From assembly GCA_000719695.1 (NCBI GenBank), contig JOHN01000009.1, positions 62,001 to 126,000 of the forward strand: a stretch of 64,000 bases of DNA, in the 5' to 3' direction. The DNA comes from Streptomyces sp. NRRL F-6131 (GTDB taxonomy: Bacteria; Actinomycetota; Actinomycetes; Streptomycetales; Streptomycetaceae). Under the pieces are notes generated by a model. The model saw only the letters and a list, made by a program, of their open reading frames with translations. It was not told the origin of the DNA and ran no database searches. Of this stretch, positions 58,701 through 64,000 are shown piece by piece. Positions within the stretch are counted from its first letter, which is position 1. Every line of letters starts with the position of its first letter. A program made the translations under genes and the position numbers.

Positions 58701-58756
58701 CGGGTCGGGTCGGGTCGGGTCGGGTCGACCGGTTGGGTCGGGTCGACCGGTCGGGC
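58701..58756. repeat. GGTCG-type simple repeat
   Basis: A run of 5-base GGTCG units, interrupted by two GGTCGACCGG blocks, lies directly upstream of the P450 ribosome binding site. It is slippage-prone and may separate the promoter from the start. Confidence 0.7.
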
Positions 58757-58930
58757 AGGCCGGGCGACGGGGGCGCGGCGCCGGTTCCCGCGCGGGGCCC
58801 GGCACGGGGACGAGCATGCCGCCGCCCGACCGTCCGCGTCGAGAGGGCCTGTGCGCGACAGGGACGGTGACGGAGGATCAGCGCACGTGGCCGCCGACGG
58901 CCACGGCCGTGCGGGGCGCGGGAAAATCAG

Positions 58931-58958
58931 TGGACGATCCAACCGGGACTGTTAGACT
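58931..58958 (+). promoter_or_regulatory. Promoter TGGACG-N16-TAGACT for the ABC-F gene
   Basis: The -10 TAGACT (58953-58958) is near consensus; the -35 TGGACG (58931-58936) is 16 bases upstream. Transcription would start near 58965, giving a leader of about 245 bases before the ABC-F gene. Confidence 0.5.
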
Positions 58959-59042
58959 CGCAGGACCGTGGATCTTTCCTCGGACCTCGGCCGAGCACCT
59001 CACGGCTGAGCACTTCACGTCATTGCCTCAAGGAGACCGGAC

Positions 59043-59072
59043 ATGGTGGTGGACGACGACATCTCCGGGTGA
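59043..59072 (+). CDS. Nine-residue leader peptide (MVVDDDISG)
   Basis: A short ORF in the ABC-F leader with an AAGGAG (59030-59035) 7 bases before ATG 59043. It reads M-V-V-D-D-D-I-S-G and stops at TGA 59070-59072. Its last three codons and stop lie inside the hairpin at 59063-59081, so a ribosome stalled on it would alter that structure. This is the arrangement of ribosome-mediated attenuators ahead of antibiotic-inducible ABC-F genes. It is too small for any family match; its role is inferred from the layout. Confidence 0.55.
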   Translation: MVVDDDISG

Positions 59073-59081
59073 CCACCCGGA
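59063..59081 (+). promoter_or_regulatory. Attenuator-type hairpin overlapping leader stop
   Basis: CTCCGGGT and ACCCGGAG form an 8-bp stem with a 4-base loop (GACC) spanning the leader peptide's last codons and stop, about 130 bases before the ABC-F start. It could terminate transcription or sequester sequence unless a stalled ribosome opens it. Confidence 0.55.
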
Positions 59082-59209
59082 GCCGACAGGCCGCTCGCCG
59101 GTGCATCGAAGCACTGCTGCCGCGGCCCGGCTGTCGTCCCCTCCTCCCCTTTGTCCGACACCGGGACGGGTGTGTCCTTCCCCGCCCCGTCACTCCACGA
59201 GGTCACCCC

Positions 59210-60847
<1,638 letters not shown>

Positions 60848-60936
60848 CCCGACCGCCCCCTGACCCGACCTCGCCTGACCCGACCGCTGCTGCCCCGACC
60901 GTTCCTGTCCCGGGCGCCCCTCATCCGGGCGTCCCG

Positions 60937-60966
60937 GGGCGGGACGGCGCTGCCGCCGTCCCGCCC
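60937..60966 (+). terminator. 12-bp stem terminator after ABC-F
   Basis: GGGCGGGACGGC (60937-60948) pairs perfectly with GCCGTCCCGCCC (60955-60966) over a 6-base loop, 90 bases after the ABC-F stop codon and 120 before the MMPL gene. Confidence 0.6.
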
Positions 60967-61086
60967 GGGGCACCGCGCGCCCCGCTGTCGGGGGGACTAC
61001 CGGCCGGTACCGGACGATCGGCGCGGCGGCCCGGGAACGCTGCTCCGGATCGGTGCACAGCCGTGCCGAAGACCCGGGAGCCGTTC

Positions 61087-63345
61087 ATGCCGCCGTCCGT
61101 TCCGCCGTCCACGCCGCCGTCCGACCGCCGCGGCCCGTCGGCCGCCGGGCCCCCGGCCAAGCGTGCGGCCCTGCGCCGGCTGGGCGAATGGTGCGCCCGC
61201 CACTCGGTGCTGGTCATCGTGCTCTGGATCGTGGCGCTGGCCGCCGTCCAGGCCTCGAACAAGACGGTCGGCGGTGAGTACTCGGACGACTTCTCGCTGC
61301 CCGGCTCCCAGGCGCAGCAGGGCCAGACCGTCCTCCAGGCGCACGTGCCGGCCGCCGCGGGCACCAGCTCCCAGGTGGTGCTGCACGACCCCCAGTCGCT
61401 GACCGGCTTCGCCCCGCAGATCTCGCAGGCCGTCACCTCGCTGACCCAGCTGCCGCACGTGCTGGGCGCGCAGGGCCCGCTGCCGCCCGCCGGGCAGCCC
61501 GCCCCGCCCGGTGGCCCGCTGTCCGCGGACGGCCTGACCGGGTACATCACCGTCCGTTTCGACACCAACCCCACGCTCCTCGACGAGGACTACCTGGACG
61601 GCGTGGACGCGGCGGTCGCCCCGCTGCGGGACGCCGGTGTGCAGGTCGAGTACGGCGGACCGCTGGGCGAGCTGGCGCAGCCCGAGCCCGACGACCGCAC
61701 CAGCGAGGCGATCGGCTTCGCGGTGGCGATCGTGGTGCTGCTGATCGGCTTCCGAAGTGCCGTCGCGGCCGGGCTGCCGCTGGTGACGGCACTGTTCGCG
61801 GCGGTGGTGGGCCTCGGTGTGCTGGGCCTGATCGCGGCGCTCTCCACCTTCGCCACCGTCGCGCCGACCCTGGCGACCATGATCGGCATCGGCGTCGGCA
61901 TCGACTACGCGCTGTTCCTGCTCACCAGACACCGACAGAACCTGATGGACGGCGTGGATCCGGTGGCCTCCGCCGGGCAGGCGGTGGCCACCAGCGGCCG
62001 CGCGGTGCTGGTCTCCGGCTGCACCGTGATCATCGCGCTGTCCGGCCTGTCGGTCTCCGGCATCTCCTTCATGGCCAAGCTCGGGATCGCCGCCGCGGTG
62101 ACCGTGGTCTCGGCAGTGCTCGGCGCGCTCACCCTGCTGCCCGCGCTGATGGGCCTGATCGGCCGCCGGATGGACCGGATCACCGTCGGCCGGCCGATCG
62201 CCGAGGCCGGTGGCGCCCCGGGCGACGAGGCCGCCGGTGTCTGGCACCGCTACGCCCGGCAGGTCGAGGGGCGCCCCTGGTGGTACCTGGTCGCCGGCGT
62301 GGTGGCGCTGGGGATCCTGGCGATCCCGCTGTTCTCCATCCAGCTCGGCCACATCGGGGACGGCGCGGACTCCACCGACTTCACCGACCGGCGCGCCTAC
62401 GACCTGATGTCGGAGGCCTTCGGCCCCGGCTCCAACGGCCCGCTGACCCTCGTCGTCGACCAGAGCGCCGTCCCCGCCGAGAACCGGCCGACCGTCCAGG
62501 CCTCCGTCCAGCAGGCCCTCACCGGCCTGCCGGGCGCGGCGAGCGTGAGCCCGCTGCAGCTCAGCCCGGACGGCCTGGTGCTGTTCAACACCGTCGTCCC
62601 GACCACCTCGCCGCAGGAGCAGGCCACCACCGACCTGGTCGACCGGCTGTCGGACACCGTCCTGCCGGACTCCGTGACCGGCACCGGGGCGAAGACGTAC
62701 GTGACCGGCAACACCGCCGCGCAGGTCGACTTCCTGGACATCGTGTCGAGCCGGCTGGTGCTGATCATCGCGGTGGTGGTCGGGCTCGCCTTCCTGATCA
62801 TCCTCGCCGTCTTCCGCGGCCTGCTGGTCGCCGTCAAGGCCGCCGTGCTCAACCTGCTCTCGATCGCCGCCTCGTACGGCGTCCTGGTGGCGGTCTTCCA
62901 GTGGGGCTGGGGCGGTCCGGCCCTCGGGGTGAACGGGACGGTGCCGATCGAGAGCTACGTGCCGATGATGATGTTCGCCATCGTCTTCGGCCTGAGCATG
63001 GACTACGAGATCTTCCTGCTCTCCCGGGTGCACGAGGCCTGGCTGCGCACCGGCCGCAGCCAGGACGCCGTCGCGCACGCCCTGGAGATCACCGCCCGGG
63101 TGATCAGCTGCGCCGCGCTGATCATGGTGAGCGTCTTCGCGGCGTTCATCGTCAGCGACAACATCGTGATCAAGATGATGGGCCTGGGCCTGGCCGTCAG
63201 CGTCCTGGTCGACGCCACCATCGTCCGCCTGCTGCTCGTCCCGGCCGTGATGACCCTGCTCGGCGCGTCCGCCTGGTGGACCCCGCGCTTCCTCGACCGG
63301 ATCCTCCCCCACATCGACGCCGAGGGCGAGGGCGAGAAGGCGTAG
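61087..63345 (+). CDS. MMPL-family (RND) transporter
   Basis: A 752-residue membrane transporter with the duplicated 1+5 helix RND plan. Helix 1 is about 40-57. The first exported loop (about 58-200) is followed by helices 2-6 with IGVGIDYALFLLTRHR. A second helix 7 and loop (about 400-560) come next, then helices 8-12 with FGLSMDYEIFLLSRVHE. The paired G-x-x-x-D-Y motifs carry the proton-relay aspartates of MmpL proteins, which export lipids and lipopeptides in actinobacteria. The N terminus is a Pro/Ser-rich cytosolic tail. ATG 61087 follows GGGAG by 6 bases. It is a plausible exporter for an amphipathic product, but it may be unrelated to the operon 10 kb upstream. Confidence 0.9.
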   Translation: MPPSVPPSTPPSDRRGPSAAGPPAKRAALRRLGEWCARHSVLVIVLWIVALAAVQASNKTVGGEYSDDFSLPGSQAQQGQTVLQAHVPAAAGTSSQVVLHDPQSLTGFAPQISQAVTSLTQLPHVLGAQGPLPPAGQPAPPGGPLSADGLTGYITVRFDTNPTLLDEDYLDGVDAAVAPLRDAGVQVEYGGPLGELAQPEPDDRTSEAIGFAVAIVVLLIGFRSAVAAGLPLVTALFAAVVGLGVLGLIAALSTFATVAPTLATMIGIGVGIDYALFLLTRHRQNLMDGVDPVASAGQAVATSGRAVLVSGCTVIIALSGLSVSGISFMAKLGIAAAVTVVSAVLGALTLLPALMGLIGRRMDRITVGRPIAEAGGAPGDEAAGVWHRYARQVEGRPWWYLVAGVVALGILAIPLFSIQLGHIGDGADSTDFTDRRAYDLMSEAFGPGSNGPLTLVVDQSAVPAENRPTVQASVQQALTGLPGAASVSPLQLSPDGLVLFNTVVPTTSPQEQATTDLVDRLSDTVLPDSVTGTGAKTYVTGNTAAQVDFLDIVSSRLVLIIAVVVGLAFLIILAVFRGLLVAVKAAVLNLLSIAASYGVLVAVFQWGWGGPALGVNGTVPIESYVPMMMFAIVFGLSMDYEIFLLSRVHEAWLRTGRSQDAVAHALEITARVISCAALIMVSVFAAFIVSDNIVIKMMGLGLAVSVLVDATIVRLLLVPAVMTLLGASAWWTPRFLDRILPHIDAEGEGEKA

Positions 63346-63383
63346 CCGGTCGGCCGGCGACACCGCCCCCGGGCGCCCCTCCT

Positions 63384-63878
63384 TCACCAGGCCGGGGCGC
63401 CCCGGCCGCATCCGCGGTCGTCCACCCCGCCGTCCGCACGTCGGCCCCCACGCCCGTCGCCGCCCCGGTCGCCTCCCCGGCCGCCTCCGGATCCGTCGCT
63501 CCCGGCGTCCTCACCGTCGGCGCGGGTACGGGCGTGCGCGCCGAGCCCCAGCTCCCGTTCCAGTTCGTCGATGCGCACCCGCAGCTCGCCCGCCCGGGCG
63601 GCCGGGTCGCCGGCCCGGCGGGCGAGGACCGGGCCGAGCAGGGCGGACTTCAGGGCCAGCACGGGGACGGCCACCACCCAGCACACCCCGCAGAGCAGCG
63701 CGATCGCCTCCAGCTGGTGCCGCTCCCACCGTTCGAACTCGACCGCCGCCCCCTCCTCCCCCCGTCGGCACGCCACGCGCTGCAGGAAATGCGCCCGGCC
63801 GCGTTCGACCACCAGGCGCGCGGTCAGCGCCGCCCCGAGCCCGTATCCGCCGAACGTGCCCATCCACCACCACAGCAC
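63384..63878 (-). CDS. Small membrane protein with coiled coil, unknown function
   Basis: A 164-residue protein with an N-terminal helix (WWWMGTFGGYGLGAALTAR), a cytosolic stretch, and a second membrane segment (LLCGVCWVVAVPVLALKSALL). A short predicted coiled coil (RVRIDELERELGL) follows, then a 50-residue Gly/Asp/Arg-rich tail. The WW..GTYGxGAALTARLVVERGR-type start recurs in small actinomycete phage- or plasmid-associated proteins, as I remember, but no role is known. GTG 63878 is preceded by GAGG at 9 bases. The final 122 bases of the window show no gene. Confidence 0.55.
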   Translation of the reverse strand: MLWWWMGTFGGYGLGAALTARLVVERGRAHFLQRVACRRGEEGAAVEFERWERHQLEAIALLCGVCWVVAVPVLALKSALLGPVLARRAGDPAARAGELRVRIDELERELGLGAHARTRADGEDAGSDGSGGGRGGDRGGDGRGGRRADGGVDDRGCGRGAPAW

Positions 63879-64000
63879 CGTCGATCGCCTCCCGCTCCGG
63901 TCTCCCGCTGTCGCGACCCGGCCCCCGTCTGCCCCGGACCCACGCCCTGGAACCGGCCCCGACGAACCGTTTGCCGACGCACCGTCGGGTCAGCGGCACG

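Overview
This 64 kb window is very GC-rich (roughly 72-75% by eye). It has GTG and TTG starts, GGAGG-type ribosome binding sites, four-base stop/start overlaps, Tat and lipobox signals and a rare TTA codon. All of this fits a Streptomycetaceae-type actinomycete (Streptomyces or Kitasatospora). I saw no rRNA, tRNA, CRISPR array, transposase or phage gene.

Left flank (1-14.5 kb). This part is mostly envelope and accessory genes: the end of a metallo-hydrolase, a Tat-exported DyP peroxidase divergent from a beta-helix lipoprotein, a secreted five-repeat cysteine protein with a TTA codon, a membrane-anchored protein, a large LPXTG surface protein and a small membrane protein. Decayed gene fragments follow, then a coupled acetyltransferase/nucleotidyltransferase pair and a tandem pair of related unknown proteins. 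Two LuxR-type regulators close the flank. A striking array of palindromes (4175-4372) lies between two convergent genes.

Centre (15.1-51.2 kb). One operon-like run on the + strand encodes a hybrid PKS-NRPS line. In order it holds PKS1 (KS-AT-DH-ER-KR-ACP), PKS2 (KS-ER-dead KR-ACP, no AT), PKS3 (KS-AT-ACP), NRPS1 (C-A(Ser)-PCP), PKS4 (KS-AT-KR-DH-ACP) and NRPS2 (C-A(Gly)-nMT-PCP-C-A(aromatic)-PCP-E-terminal C). A FabG-like reductase and a divergent MbtH-like protein follow. Read colinearly this gives a branched acyl chain, a vinylogous serine or 4-amino-2,4-pentadienoate unit, sarcosine and a D-aromatic residue. The last carboxyl could be closed onto a 3-hydroxyl to give a 15-membered lipodepsipeptide. 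That is the logic of the APD-CLD family (rakicidin, BE-43547, vinylamycin), here with an aromatic residue, an AT-less enoylreductase module, a trans-acting candidate ketoreductase and a terminal C domain instead of a thioesterase.

Right flank (51.5-64 kb). This holds an unknown 241-residue protein, a secreted GH18 chitinase-like protein with a clear promoter and operator-like palindrome, an MFS exporter, a beta-propeller lipoprotein, a small membrane protein, a cytochrome P450, an ABC-F ATPase behind a short leader peptide overlapping a hairpin (a likely attenuator), an MMPL transporter and a small membrane protein. The P450, MFS and MMPL could serve the pathway, but the sequence does not prove it.
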